A DNA stretch of 64,000 nt. Origin: Streptomyces fradiae. GTDB lineage: Bacteria; Actinomycetota; Actinomycetes; Streptomycetales; Streptomycetaceae. Numbering within the stretch: the stretch's first letter is position 1; each line of letters begins with the position of its first letter. The notes under the pieces are model-generated. The model searched no databases. It saw nothing but the letters and a program-made list of their open reading frames with translations, and was not told the DNA's origin. The position numbers and the translations under genes are program-made. Below, piece by piece: positions 44,858-53,593 of this stretch. The stretch lies in assembly GCF_041270065.1 (NCBI RefSeq), contig NZ_CP065958.1, positions 4,154,001-4,218,000 on the forward strand, given 5' to 3'.

Positions 44858-45730
44858 ATGTCGGTCCCCTCCTCGGTGCTCGTCCCCTATGCCGCCTATC
44901 TGCGGGTGTACGAGCCGCTGGCCGCGTTCCCGGAGCCGGAGCGGGGCCACTGGGCGCGCTACGCCCGGCGGGCGGACCCGCCGGGGGTCCAGGACGAACT
45001 GCGCCGCTCGCTGGCGGACTTGGTGCCGGTGCCGCCGGTCCCGGTGCCGGTGCACGAGAGCGCGGACGCCTTCGTGGCGGAGGTCGACGGGGTGGTCCTG
45101 GTGTGTCCGTGGCGGACCCGGCTGCGCGGCTGGCTGGCGATGGAGGAACTGGTGGGCGGCACGCTGCCGGCGCCGGTCCTGGACGCGATGCTGCCGCCGG
45201 TGGTGCGGGCCCAGGCGGCGGCGGACCACGAGCGGTGGCTGGAGCGGAACCCGGACGCGCGGCCGTGGATCCGCAGCACGGTGTGGCGGGTGCCGCCGGC
45301 CTGGTTCGCGCTGTTCGCGGACGAGGAGCGGGAGTACGAGCCGGGCGCGGGCGCGGGCGCGGAGGAGGGTGCGGGGGAGGGTGCCGAGCCGGTGTTCCGT
45401 TACCGGACGCCGATGGTGCAGGCGCGGCGGCGGCTGGCGCGGGCGCTGAAGGCGCTGCGCGCGGCGATCGCGGAGGGCCCGATGACGGAGAGTCTGATCG
45501 AGGTGGGGCGCTGGCTGGAGGAGTTCCATCCGCGGGCCCTGGTGGAGCTGGATTACGGCGGTCTGGTGCACGTCCTCCCGGCGGAGGCGCTGGACGCGGA
45601 CCGCTCGGCGGCGGACGTGGCGGCCGGGATCGAGGCGCTGCGGGCCGGTGACGGGCCGGGCGCGCAGGAGGCCTACGGGCGGTTCGCGGAGCGCTGGAAG
45701 GCCGTGCACAACCTGCAGTTCGCCAATTGA
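44858..45730 (+). CDS. Conserved hypothetical protein between vdh and bldC
   Basis: 290 residues, no signal peptide or membrane helix. WRTRLRGWLAMEELVGG, RPWIRSTVWRVPPAWFALF, ALRAAIAEGPMTESLIEVGR and ELDYGGLVHVLPAEAL are distinctive, and I recall homologues at this position in other Streptomyces, but no function. A Gly/Ala/Glu-rich insert (about 165-180) is a low-complexity linker. Divergent from vdh (154 bp). Confidence 0.78.
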   Translation: MSVPSSVLVPYAAYLRVYEPLAAFPEPERGHWARYARRADPPGVQDELRRSLADLVPVPPVPVPVHESADAFVAEVDGVVLVCPWRTRLRGWLAMEELVGGTLPAPVLDAMLPPVVRAQAAADHERWLERNPDARPWIRSTVWRVPPAWFALFADEEREYEPGAGAGAEEGAGEGAEPVFRYRTPMVQARRRLARALKALRAAIAEGPMTESLIEVGRWLEEFHPRALVELDYGGLVHVLPAEALDADRSAADVAAGIEALRAGDGPGAQEAYGRFAERWKAVHNLQFAN

Positions 45731-46243
45731 TCATCGACAGGACATGTCGACCTGATGTAAATGATCTTCATCGGTGGACGCCGGCTCCTGCCATGGGGTA
45801 GGACGTTGGTCCCGATCCGGGCCTTTGACCCAAGCGTGACGGACAGCACTTAACGCACCCTTGCGCCCATCGCCCACCCTCGTGCCAAAATAGGACAAGG
45901 AGTCCGGGGAGGGTTCCTTCCGTCCAAGTATGGGCGGAACACTCGACATTGCACTCTATGGGGGGTCTGAGGACTCCTGATCGCTCTGTGACTGATCGTC
46001 ACAGTGGCGTGACTGTCCGTTATGGCATGGTCCATCGACTTCCGCCGCTGATGAACACCTGCGAGGGCAATTCCATCGGTTTGGCCGACGTGGCTGGACG
46101 GATGGTGTAGTTGTAGTGCCGAGGACAAGCCGTTCGTCCTATAACCGACTCGACCCGCTTCCGCCATTTCGGGCAAGGCGGGTCAAGGTGCAGAATTTAG
46201 AGGAAAGAACCGAGATGGTTCGGTTCTCCCGAGGAGGCCGCTC
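45731..46243 (+). promoter_or_regulatory. bldC upstream region
   Basis: 513 bp without a gene, AT-rich for the genome. A TATAAC (46140-46145) is the best -10 for bldC, giving a leader of about 90 bases. A dyad AGGAC (46122-46126)/GTCCT (46136-46140) abuts it. Further up is a dyad CTGTGAC (45986-45992)/GTCACAG (45998-46004). Such a long region fits a developmentally controlled gene with several inputs. Confidence 0.55.
46206..46227 (+). promoter_or_regulatory. Hairpin in the bldC leader
   Basis: Arms AGAACCGA (46206-46213) and TCGGTTCT (46220-46227) with a 6-base loop end 3 bp before the GAGGAGG ribosome site (46231-46237). It could shield or present the ribosome site. Confidence 0.5.
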
Positions 46244-46450
46244 ATGACCGCTCGCACCCCTGATGCCGAGCCGCTGCTGACCCCTGCCGAGGTTGCGACC
46301 ATGTTCCGCGTGGACCCGAAGACGGTGACTCGCTGGGCCAAGGCCGGCAAGCTCACGTCCATCCGCACCCTGGGTGGACACCGCCGGTACCGCGAGGCCG
46401 AGGTCCGCGCCCTGCTGGCGGGCATTCCGCAGCAGCGCAGCGAGGCCTGA
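46244..46450 (+). CDS. bldC: Developmental regulator BldC
   Basis: 68 residues: LLTPAEVATMFRVDPKTVTR, WAKAGKLTSIRTLGGHRRYR, EAEVRALLAG. This is the MerR-like winged HTH of BldC, which binds DNA as head-to-tail oligomers and delays sporulation in Streptomyces. Length, sequence and place after the vdh/hypothetical pair all agree. Strong GAGGAGG ribosome site. Confidence 0.97.
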   Translation: MTARTPDAEPLLTPAEVATMFRVDPKTVTRWAKAGKLTSIRTLGGHRRYREAEVRALLAGIPQQRSEA

Positions 46451-46577
46451 GGCGCCCGCGACACGCGCAACACCCCGTAACACCCTGCAGTACCGGGCAC
46501 TTCCGGGTCCCCCAACCCGGGCCGCTCACCCCAAGCTCTGCCGACGCGCGACCTGCCCCAACAGGTCCCCCGTCATC

Positions 46578-46617
46578 GATCGCACTGGACTCCGCCGGGT
46601 CCGGTGCGATCTTTTTA
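46578..46617 (+). terminator. Rho-independent terminator of bldC
   Basis: 13-bp arms with one G-T pair (46578-46590, 46599-46611), 8-base loop, then TTTTTA. One of the few in the window with a true U-tract. Confidence 0.88.
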
Positions 46618-46834
46618 TGTCCCGGTTCACCCGCGTAGACCGGGTGCAATTGCACATATTAAATCTGAGGCATGTAGGAGGGGTGTAAGTTCGGCCGTTC
46701 CGAAAACTGATTGAGTGACACCCGTCACATCGTCAAAGCCTTGCCCCAGAACAGCCTTCCACCCCCAAGAGGCCCGCCACCACGGCGATGGTCACTCCTT
46801 GGGGGGACCTTGGTCCCTGGCTCCCGGGAACGCA

Positions 46835-46866
46835 AGAAGGCCCGCACCGATCGGTGCGGGCCTTCT
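46835..46866. terminator. Terminator after tRNA-Asp
   Basis: A perfect 32-bp palindrome (arms 46835-46850 and 46851-46866) lies 10 bp beyond the tRNA-Asp 3' end on the minus strand. Confidence 0.85.
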
Positions 46867-46875
46867 TCTCTACTG

Positions 46876-46949
46876 CGACTCTGACGGGACTTGAACCCGC
46901 GACCTCCACCTTGACAGGGTGGCGAGCTAACCAACTGCTCCACAGAGCC
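46876..46949 (-). tRNA. tRNA-Asp(GTC), first copy
   Basis: Acceptor GGCTCTG/CAGAGTC (one G-T pair), anticodon stem CCACC/GGTGG with loop CTGTCAA, anticodon GTC. Body identical to the copy at 53480-53553. CCA not encoded. Confidence 0.95.
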
Positions 46950-47040
46950 CTTGCAGCCGGTGAACCGTGGCTGCGAGGAAAAGAGTACAGCAGGTCAGGG
47001 GGTGCGGTCGAACCGGCGGCCGGACCGGTTCACCAAGGGT

Positions 47041-50000
47041 TCACCGGGCGGGCTGCGGCACGGCCGCGTCGATGGCCTTCACGATCCGCTTGTCCGACAC
47101 CGGGTGCGCCGTGCCGAGCGCGTGCGCGAAGTAGCTCACCCGCAGCTCCTCGATCATCCAGCGGATGTCCGTGACCGAGGACGGCACCGGGCGCCCCTTC
47201 GGGAGCTGTTCGAGCAGCCAGGCGTACTCGTCCAGCATCTCGTGCACCTTCTCCATCCGGGTGGTGTCCCGCTGCACGCCCGTCGGCATCTGCTGCAGCC
47301 GCCGGTCCGCCGCCACCAGGTAGCGCATCAGGTCCGGCAGCCGCTTCAGACCCGTACGGGTCACGAAACCGGCCGGCATCAGCCAGGAGAGCTGCGTACG
47401 CACGTCCTGGAGGTTACGGAGCAGGGCGGGGCTGTTCGTGGCCTTCAGACGCCGCTCGCAGGCCTGCCAGGCGGCAAGCACCTGCTGGACCTGGCTCACC
47501 GTCCGTACGGTCAGCTCCACCAGATCGGCGCGCACCTTGTCGTACAGCTTCCGGAAGGACTCCTCGTCCCACACCGGGCCGCCGTGGTCCGCGATCAGCC
47601 GGTCGGCCGCGGCGGTGGCGCAGTCGTCGAAGAGGGCCTGGATCGAGCCGTGCGGGTTGGCCGACAGGGCCAGCTTCTGCTGGTTGGTCAGCCGGTCGGA
47701 GGCGAACTTCGCCGGGTTCACCGGGATGTTCAGCATGATCAGCTTCCGGGTGCCCCGCCACATCGCCTCCGCCTGCTCCTCCTCGGTGTCGAAGAGTCGC
47801 ACGGCGACGCTGTCGCCCTCGTCGACCAGGGCCGGGTAGGCCTTGACCGGCTGCCCGCCCCGCTTGGTCTCGAAGACCCGGGTGAGCGTCCCGATCGTCC
47901 AGTCCTTCAGGCCCGTGCGCTCCAGGGAGGGCCCGGAGCCGTCCCGGCCGCCCGTGGCCGCCGCGGCGGCCTTGGAGAGCGCCTGACGGGCCTTCGGGCG
48001 CAGCTTCAGCTTCAGCGCCTCCAGGTCCTTGTCCTCGGCCAGCTTGCGGCGCCGCTCGTCGACGATCCGGAAGGTGATCTTGAGGTGCTCGGGGACCTTG
48101 GCCCAGTCGAAGTCCTCGGCCGTCAGCGGCACGCCGACCATCCGCTGCAGCTCGCGCGCGAGCGCCGCCGTCAGCGGCTCCTGCACGGGCACGACGGCGT
48201 CGAGGAAGCGGCCGGCGAAGTTCGGCGCCGGCACGTAGTGGCGGCGGATCGGCTTCGGGAGGGAGCGGATGAGCTCCGTGACGACCTCTTCGCGCAGACC
48301 CGGGATCTGCCAGTCGAAGCCTTCGTCGGTGACCTGGTTGAGCACCTGGAGCGGTACGTGCACGGTCACGCCGTCCGCGTCCGCGCCCGGCTCGAACTGG
48401 TAGGTCACCCGGAACTTCAGCGCGCCCTGCCGCCACGAGTCCGGGTAGTCGGCCTTGGTGACCGCCCCCGCCTTCTCGTTGATCAGCATCTCGCGCTCGA
48501 AGTCCAGGAACTCCGGCTCCTCGTGGCGCTTGTGCTTCCACCACGAGTCGAAGTGCGCCCCGGACACGACGTGTTCGGGCACCCGCTTGTCGTAGAAGTC
48601 GAAGAGCGTCTCGTCGTCGACCAGGATGTCCCGGCGCCGGGCCCGGTGCTCCAGCTCCTCGACCTCGGTGAGCAGCTTGCGGTTGTCGGCGAAGAACTTG
48701 TGGTGGGTGCGCCAGTCGCCCTCGACGAGCGCGTTGCGGATGAACAGCTCGCGGGAGACCTCGGGGTCGATCCGCCCGTAGTTCACCTTGCGGTCGGCGA
48801 CGATCGGCACGCCGTACAGGGTGACCTTCTCGAAGGCCATGACCGCGGCCTGGTCCTTCTCCCAGTGCGGCTCGCTGTACGTCTTCTTCACCAGGTGCTG
48901 GGCCAGCGGCTCGACCCACTCGGGCTCGATCCGCGCGTTGACCCGGGCCCAGAGCCGCGAGGTCTCCACCAGCTCGGCGGACATGACCATCCGCGGGGCC
49001 TTCTTGAAGAGCGCGGAGCCGGGGAAGATCGCGAACTTGGCGTTGCGGGCGCCGAGGTACTCGTTCCGGCCGCCGCCGCCCTCGCGCTTCGGATCCCGGC
49101 CGCCGTCCCTCTTCGTCGCGTCCTTGGACTCCTTCACGTCCTTCAGGCCGACGTGGGAGAGCAGGCCGGAGAGGAGGGAGACATGGATGGACTGCTCGGG
49201 GGCGTCCTCCTCGTTGAGGTGGATCCCCATCTGCTTGGCGACCGTGCGCAGCTGGGAGTAGATGTCCTGCCACTCGCGGATCCGCAGGAAGTTCAGGTAC
49301 TCCTGCTTGCACATCCGGCGGAAGGACGACGATCCGCGCTCCTTCTGCTGCTCGCGGACGTAGCGCCAGAGGTTGAGGAAGGCGAGGAAGTCGCTGGTCT
49401 CGTCCTTGAAGCGGGCGTGCAGCTGGTCGGCCTGCGCCTGCTTGTCGGACGGCCGCTCGCGCGGGTCCTGGATGGACAGCGCCGCCGCGATCACCATGAC
49501 CTCGCGGACACAGCCGTTGCGGTCGGCCTCCAGGACCATCCGGGCGAGCCGCGGGTCCACCGGCAGCTGGGACAGCTTGCGGCCGGTGTCCGTGAGCCGC
49601 TTGCGCGGGTCCTTCTGCGCCGGGTCCAGGGCGTGCAGCTCCTGGAGGAGCTGCACGCCGTCCCGGATGTTGCGGTGGTCCGGCGGGTCGATGAAGGGGA
49701 ACTTCTCGATGTCGCCGAGGCCGGCCGCGGTCATCTGGAGGATGACGGAGGCCAGGTTCGTACGGAGGATCTCCGCGTCCGTGAACTCGGGGCGGGTGAG
49801 GAAGTCGTCCTCCGAGTACAGCCGGATGCAGATGCCGTCCGACGTACGGCCGCAGCGGCCCTTGCGCTGGTTGGCGCTGGCCTGGCTGACCGGCTCGATG
49901 GGCAGCCGCTGCACCTTGGTGCGGTGCGAGTAGCGCGAGATGCGCGCGGTGCCCGGGTCGATCACGTACTTGATGCCGGGGACGGTGAGCGAGGTCTCCG

Positions 50001-51069
50001 CGACGTTCGTCGCGAGCACGATCCGGCGGCCGGAGTGCGCCTGGAAGACCCGGTGCTGCTCGGCGTGCGACAGCCGGGCGTACAGGGGCAGGATCTCGGT
50101 GTTGCCCCATCCATCAGCGGCTCCGCCGCGGGGCTTCTTCTTGGTGAGCGCGTCCGCCGTGTCGCGGATCTCCCGCTCGCCGGAGAGGAAGACCAGGACG
50201 TCGCCCGGTCCTTCCTTCTGCAGCTCGTCGACGGCGTCGCAGATCGCGGTGATCTGGTCCCGGTCCGCCTCGTCGCTGTCCTCTTCGAGGAGCGGCCGGT
50301 AGCGGACCTCGACCGGGTACGTACGCCCGCTGACCTCGACGATCGGCGCGTCGCCGAAGTGGCGGGAGAAACGCTCCGGGTCGATGGTCGCGGAGGTGAT
50401 CACGACCTTGAGGTCGGGGCGCTTCGGCAGCAACTGGGCCAGATAGCCGAGCAGGAAGTCGATGTTGAGGGACCGCTCGTGGGCCTCGTCGATGATGATC
50501 GTGTCGTAGGCGCGCAGCTCGCGGTCCGTCTGGATCTCGGCGAGCAGGATGCCGTCCGTCATCAGCTTCACGAAGGTCGCGTCGGGGTTCACCTGGTCGG
50601 TGAACCGGACCTTCCAGCCGACCGCCTCGCCGAGGGGCGTGCGGAGCTCCTCCGCCACGCGCTCGGCGACCGTGCGGGCGGCGATCCGGCGGGGCTGGGT
50701 GTGCCCGATCATGCCCCGGACGCCCCGGCCCAGCTCCAGACAGATCTTCGGGATCTGCGTGGTCTTGCCGGAGCCGGTCTCACCGGCGACGATCACGACC
50801 TGGTGGTCGCGTATCGCCTCGGCGATCTCGTCCTTCTTCTGCGAGACCGGGAGCTGTTCGGGGTACGTGACCGGGGGCACGCGGGAGGCGCGCCCGTCGA
50901 CGCGTTCCTTGGCCTTGGCCGCCTCGACGGCGATCTCGTCCAGGACGGCCTCGCGGGCCTCGGGCTTGCGGATGCGGCGGGCGCCTTCGAGACGGCGGCC
51001 GAGCCGGTGCGAGTCCCGCAGCGAGACCTCGGCCAGGACGGTCTGGAGGGCGGCGAAGGAAGTAGACAT
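47041..51069 (-). CDS. hrpA: ATP-dependent RNA helicase HrpA
   Basis: 1342 residues, full length for HrpA. DEAH-box motifs: Walker A GETGSGKT (96-103), HTQPRRIAARTVAERVAEEL (Ia), DEAH (194-197), SATIDPERFSRHF (III), TNVAETSLTVPGIKYVIDPG (V) and QRKGRCGRTSDG (VI). The helicase-associated and OB-fold regions follow, and a long C-terminal domain specific to HrpA (EEQAEAMWRGTRKLIMLNIP). HrpA acts on mRNA and stalled ribosomes in E. coli. ATG 51069. Confidence 0.96.
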   Translation of the reverse strand: MSTSFAALQTVLAEVSLRDSHRLGRRLEGARRIRKPEAREAVLDEIAVEAAKAKERVDGRASRVPPVTYPEQLPVSQKKDEIAEAIRDHQVVIVAGETGSGKTTQIPKICLELGRGVRGMIGHTQPRRIAARTVAERVAEELRTPLGEAVGWKVRFTDQVNPDATFVKLMTDGILLAEIQTDRELRAYDTIIIDEAHERSLNIDFLLGYLAQLLPKRPDLKVVITSATIDPERFSRHFGDAPIVEVSGRTYPVEVRYRPLLEEDSDEADRDQITAICDAVDELQKEGPGDVLVFLSGEREIRDTADALTKKKPRGGAADGWGNTEILPLYARLSHAEQHRVFQAHSGRRIVLATNVAETSLTVPGIKYVIDPGTARISRYSHRTKVQRLPIEPVSQASANQRKGRCGRTSDGICIRLYSEDDFLTRPEFTDAEILRTNLASVILQMTAAGLGDIEKFPFIDPPDHRNIRDGVQLLQELHALDPAQKDPRKRLTDTGRKLSQLPVDPRLARMVLEADRNGCVREVMVIAAALSIQDPRERPSDKQAQADQLHARFKDETSDFLAFLNLWRYVREQQKERGSSSFRRMCKQEYLNFLRIREWQDIYSQLRTVAKQMGIHLNEEDAPEQSIHVSLLSGLLSHVGLKDVKESKDATKRDGGRDPKREGGGGRNEYLGARNAKFAIFPGSALFKKAPRMVMSAELVETSRLWARVNARIEPEWVEPLAQHLVKKTYSEPHWEKDQAAVMAFEKVTLYGVPIVADRKVNYGRIDPEVSRELFIRNALVEGDWRTHHKFFADNRKLLTEVEELEHRARRRDILVDDETLFDFYDKRVPEHVVSGAHFDSWWKHKRHEEPEFLDFEREMLINEKAGAVTKADYPDSWRQGALKFRVTYQFEPGADADGVTVHVPLQVLNQVTDEGFDWQIPGLREEVVTELIRSLPKPIRRHYVPAPNFAGRFLDAVVPVQEPLTAALARELQRMVGVPLTAEDFDWAKVPEHLKITFRIVDERRRKLAEDKDLEALKLKLRPKARQALSKAAAAATGGRDGSGPSLERTGLKDWTIGTLTRVFETKRGGQPVKAYPALVDEGDSVAVRLFDTEEEQAEAMWRGTRKLIMLNIPVNPAKFASDRLTNQQKLALSANPHGSIQALFDDCATAAADRLIADHGGPVWDEESFRKLYDKVRADLVELTVRTVSQVQQVLAAWQACERRLKATNSPALLRNLQDVRTQLSWLMPAGFVTRTGLKRLPDLMRYLVAADRRLQQMPTGVQRDTTRMEKVHEMLDEYAWLLEQLPKGRPVPSSVTDIRWMIEELRVSYFAHALGTAHPVSDKRIVKAIDAAVPQPAR

Positions 51070-51141
51070 ACGGGATCCAGGATCGCACCTGCGGCAGAGA
51101 AGCGGCGAACCGATTTACGAGGGCTGCGCCACGCCTCTGCG

Positions 51142-51147
51142 TAGTAT
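51142..51147 (+). promoter_or_regulatory. Possible -10 before the small exported protein
   Basis: TAGTAT stands 41 bp before the ATG at 51188 in a locally AT-richer stretch; GAAAGG 5-10 bp before the ATG is the ribosome site. No convincing -35. Confidence 0.35.
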
Positions 51148-51187
51148 TTCGGACACACCGCCCAGCACCGTCCCGAAAGGTTTCCGC

Positions 51188-51568
51188 ATGCCCCGCATTC
51201 CGGTCCCGCGCGCCCTGGTGGTGTTCGCGGCGCTTGCCGGGCTTACGGGGCTGGTGCTCGGGCTCGTGGTGTGCGGGGCGGTGAGCGCGGCCGCTCCCGA
51301 GGCGGGGCACGTGGCCGTGGGCCCGGTGTTCGCCGGCCCGGCCGCTCCCGGCTGCGGCCAGAGCCACGGCGCCGAGGAAGGGGCCGCCGCCCCCGCCGTA
51401 CCGCCGCGCGGGCACGCCTTCGGCGAGCTGCTGCCGGCGCTCGCGGGGGAGCGGACGCCGTGCGGGGCCTGGGGCGCGGGCCAGGACGTGGTGGACGTAC
51501 GGGCGGGGCGGTCGCCGCCGGAGCTCGTACCGCCGTCACCGATGGAGCTGTCGATCCTGCGGGTCTAG
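51188..51568 (+). CDS. Small exported or membrane-anchored protein
   Basis: 126 residues. An N-terminal hydrophobic segment (VPRALVVFAALAGLTGLVLG) serves as signal or anchor. The rest is Ala/Gly/Pro-rich with two Cys (PGCGQSH, TPCGAWG) and ends PPSPMELSILRV, an ending seen in several small Streptomyces exported proteins. Not recognised further. It precedes the DsbA-like and CcdA-like genes by 60 bp and may belong to the same thiol-redox unit. Confidence 0.65.
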   Translation: MPRIPVPRALVVFAALAGLTGLVLGLVVCGAVSAAAPEAGHVAVGPVFAGPAAPGCGQSHGAEEGAAAPAVPPRGHAFGELLPALAGERTPCGAWGAGQDVVDVRAGRSPPELVPPSPMELSILRV

Positions 51569-51628
51569 ACGGGCGTCTCTCCTCGCCGTCCGTCCTTTTC
51601 CCTTCTCCCGTCTCAGGAGCGCTTCAGC

Positions 51629-52462
51629 ATGCCCAAGTCCAAGCCCAGCAAGTCCAAGAAGTCCGCTGCCAACAGGTCCAAGACCAGCAAGTCCAAGCCC
51701 GTGGTGATCGTCGCCGGGGTCGTGCTCGCCGCGACGCTGCTCGGCCTCGCCTCGTACGCCACGACCAAGCCGTCCTCGCCCTCCGCGTCCTCCGGCAGCG
51801 GTGGCGCGGTCGCCGAGGTGTCCGCCGACCCGGCCGACGGCGTCTACCCGGAGCTGGAGGCGTACGCCCGCCGGGACGCCGCCGACAAGCTCGCGATGGG
51901 CCGGGCCGACGCGCCGGTGGTGCTCATCGAGTACGCCGACTTCAAGTGCGGCTTCTGCGGGAAGTTCGCCCGCGACACCGAGCCCGCGCTGGTGAAGAAG
52001 TACGTCGACGCGGGCACCCTGCGCATCGAGTGGCGCAACTTCCCGATCTTCGGCGAGGAGTCGGAGGCGGCGGCCCGCGCCTCGTGGGCGGCCGGGCAGC
52101 AGGGCCGGTTCTGGGAGTTCCACAAGGCGGCGTACGCGCCGGGGGCCAAGGAGAAGGGCTTCGGCAAGGAGCGCCTGACCGCCCTCGCGAAGGAGGCCGG
52201 GGTCGCCGACCTCGCGCGGTTCGCCCGCGACGCGGACGGTTCGGCGGCCCGCGCGGCGGTGAGCAAGGACCAGGAGCAGGGCTACTCCATCGGCGCGACG
52301 TCGACCCCGTCCTTCCTGATCAACGGCCGCCCGATCGCCGGCGCCCAGCCCATGGAGGCCTTCACCCAGGCGATCGAGGCGGCGGCGAAGGCGGCTGCCG
52401 AGAAGCCCGCCGCCGAGAAGCCCGCCGCCGAGAAGCCTGCTGCCGAGAAGGGCAAGCAGTGA
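51629..52462 (+). CDS. DsbA-family thioredoxin-fold protein
   Basis: 277 residues. A Lys/Ser-rich cytoplasmic start (MPKSKPSKSKKSAANRSKTS) precedes one membrane helix (about 25-45), so the protein is anchored facing out. The thioredoxin-like domain has the active site FKCGFCGKFARDTEPALV (CGFC), and the cis-Pro in TSTPSFLINGRPI. A 15-bp repeat encodes the C-terminal (PAAEK)n tail. It would catalyse disulfide exchange in exported proteins. The stop overlaps the CcdA-like GTG. Confidence 0.9.
   Translation: MPKSKPSKSKKSAANRSKTSKSKPVVIVAGVVLAATLLGLASYATTKPSSPSASSGSGGAVAEVSADPADGVYPELEAYARRDAADKLAMGRADAPVVLIEYADFKCGFCGKFARDTEPALVKKYVDAGTLRIEWRNFPIFGEESEAAARASWAAGQQGRFWEFHKAAYAPGAKEKGFGKERLTALAKEAGVADLARFARDADGSAARAAVSKDQEQGYSIGATSTPSFLINGRPIAGAQPMEAFTQAIEAAAKAAAEKPAAEKPAAEKPAAEKGKQ
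52394..52453 (+). repeat. 15-bp tandem repeat at the 3' end of the DsbA-like gene
   Basis: Four units (52394, 52409, 52424, 52439) of GC[CT]GCCGAGAAGCC[CT] type encode AAEKP repeated. Confidence 0.85.
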
Positions 52463-53340
52463 CCTCCGGCATCGGCTACTTCGCGGCCTTCCTCGGCGGG
52501 CTGCTCGCCCTGCTCAGCCCGTGCAGCGCCCTGCTGCTGCCCGCCTTCTTCGCGTACTCCATGGACACCCGGGCCAAGCTGGTGGCCCGGACCGGGATCT
52601 TCTACGCGGGCCTGGCCACCACCCTCGTCCCGCTCGGCGCGGCCGGCTCCTTCGCCGGCCGCCTCTTCTACGGCCACCGCGATCTCCTGGTCGCCCTCGG
52701 CGGCTGGACGATCGTGGCCCTCGGCGTGCTCCAGATCCTCGGCCTGGGCTTCGCCTCCCGCCGGATGAGCGAGGTCAGCGGCCGGATCCGCCCCACGACG
52801 GCCTTCTCCGTCTACGCCCTGGGCCTGGTCTACGGCCTCGCCGGCTTCTGCGCGGGCCCCATCCTCGGCAGCGTCCTCACCGTGGCCGCGCTCGGCGGCA
52901 ACCCGGTCTACGGCGGTCTGCTGCTCGCCGTGTACGCGCTCGGCATGGCCGTCCCGCTGTTCGTGCTCGCGCTGCTCTGGGAGCGTTACGAGCTGGGGCG
53001 GCGGCGCTGGCTGCGCGGCCGCCCGATCCGTATCGGCCGCTTCGAGGCCCACTCGACCTCGCTGCTCTCGGGCTTCTTCTTCATCGCCCTCGGCACCCTC
53101 TTCCTGGTCTTCGACGGCACGACCGCGTTGCCCGGGCTGCTGTCGGTCGACGATTCCTTCGCCGTGGAGGAGCGCGTCTCCGACCTCGGCCGTTCGGTCC
53201 CCGACTGGGCCCTGCTGGCGGCCGTGGTCGCGGTGGTGGCGGGCGCGCTCGCGTGGCGCGCCCGGCGGGGGACTCGGCAGGACGAAGAGGCCGAGAAGGC
53301 CGAGAAGGCCGAGAAGGCGGAGGCGATCGAGGAGGTCTAG
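52459..53340 (+). CDS. CcdA-like cytochrome c biogenesis/thiol-disulfide membrane protein
   Basis: 293 residues with six membrane helices in the CcdA/DsbD-beta pattern; the redox Cys are in LLSPCSALLLPAFFAY and GFCAGPILGSVLT. It passes electrons from cytoplasmic thioredoxin to outside thiols. The GTG at 52459 overlaps the DsbA-like stop (GTGA), so the DsbA-like protein is its probable partner. The C-terminus is cytoplasmic with an AEK repeat (53287-53324). No CcsB/ResB gene is adjacent, so a direct role in haem attachment is less likely. Confidence 0.9.
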   Translation: MTSGIGYFAAFLGGLLALLSPCSALLLPAFFAYSMDTRAKLVARTGIFYAGLATTLVPLGAAGSFAGRLFYGHRDLLVALGGWTIVALGVLQILGLGFASRRMSEVSGRIRPTTAFSVYALGLVYGLAGFCAGPILGSVLTVAALGGNPVYGGLLLAVYALGMAVPLFVLALLWERYELGRRRWLRGRPIRIGRFEAHSTSLLSGFFFIALGTLFLVFDGTTALPGLLSVDDSFAVEERVSDLGRSVPDWALLAAVVAVVAGALAWRARRGTRQDEEAEKAEKAEKAEAIEEV

Positions 53341-53346
53341 GAACGA

Positions 53347-53378
53347 GGAAGGCCCCGTTCGCGAGAACGGGGCCTTCC
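53347..53378. terminator. Terminator between the CcdA-like gene and tRNA-Phe
   Basis: Perfect 14-bp arms (53347-53360, 53365-53378) with loop GCGA, 7 bp after the CcdA-like stop and 6 bp beyond tRNA-Phe; bidirectional. Confidence 0.87.
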
Positions 53379-53383
53379 GGTTG

Positions 53384-53457
53384 TGGCTGGGGCCGGGGTC
53401 GAACCGGCGACCTATCGCTTTTCAGGCGATCGCTCGTACCAACTGAGCTACCCAGCC
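53384..53457 (-). tRNA. tRNA-Phe(GAA)
   Basis: Acceptor GGCTGGG/CCCAGCC, anticodon stem ATCGC/GCGAT with loop CTGAAAA, anticodon GAA; T-arm GGTTCGACCC. Last in the Glu-Asp-Phe cluster as transcribed. Confidence 0.95.
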
Positions 53458-53479
53458 ACGAAGCTGTTTCCAGCTTCAG

Positions 53480-53553
53480 CGACTCTGACGGGACTTGAAC
53501 CCGCGACCTCCACCTTGACAGGGTGGCGAGCTAACCAACTGCTCCACAGAGCC
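53480..53553 (-). tRNA. tRNA-Asp(GTC), second copy
   Basis: Identical body to the copy at 46876-46949; anticodon GTC in loop CTGTCAA. Middle of the Glu-Asp-Phe cluster. Confidence 0.95.
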
Positions 53554-53593
53554 AAGCTTGTGCGCGATCACTAGTGTCGCACACGGTCATGCG

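Larger units (their letters stand above)
46451..46875. other. Region between bldC and tRNA-Asp
   Basis: 425 bp. After the bldC terminator it holds an AT-rich stretch (46640-46720) with a perfect 12-bp palindrome GTGCAATTGCAC (46644-46655) followed by CATATTAAAT, which looks like a promoter with an operator, yet no credible gene follows on the plus strand before the tRNA-Asp terminator. It may drive a small RNA or be a relic. Confidence 0.45.

Noticed and set aside
45987-46003. CRP-type site TGTGA-N7-TCACA upstream of bldC
   Set aside because: The spacer is 7, not 6, and the Streptomyces Crp form GTG-N6-GNCAC is also off by one; kept only as an unnamed dyad.
46951-51144. A 1397-codon open frame antisense to hrpA
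   Set aside because: It mirrors hrpA codon structure and has no recognisable domain; all helicase motifs are on the other strand.
52394-52453. A CRISPR-like array
   Set aside because: The 15-bp units are in-frame coding repeats with no spacers. No CRISPR array was seen anywhere in the window.
46876-53553. Two tRNA-Asp copies as borders of an island containing hrpA
   Set aside because: Both are intact and the genes between are conserved core genes.
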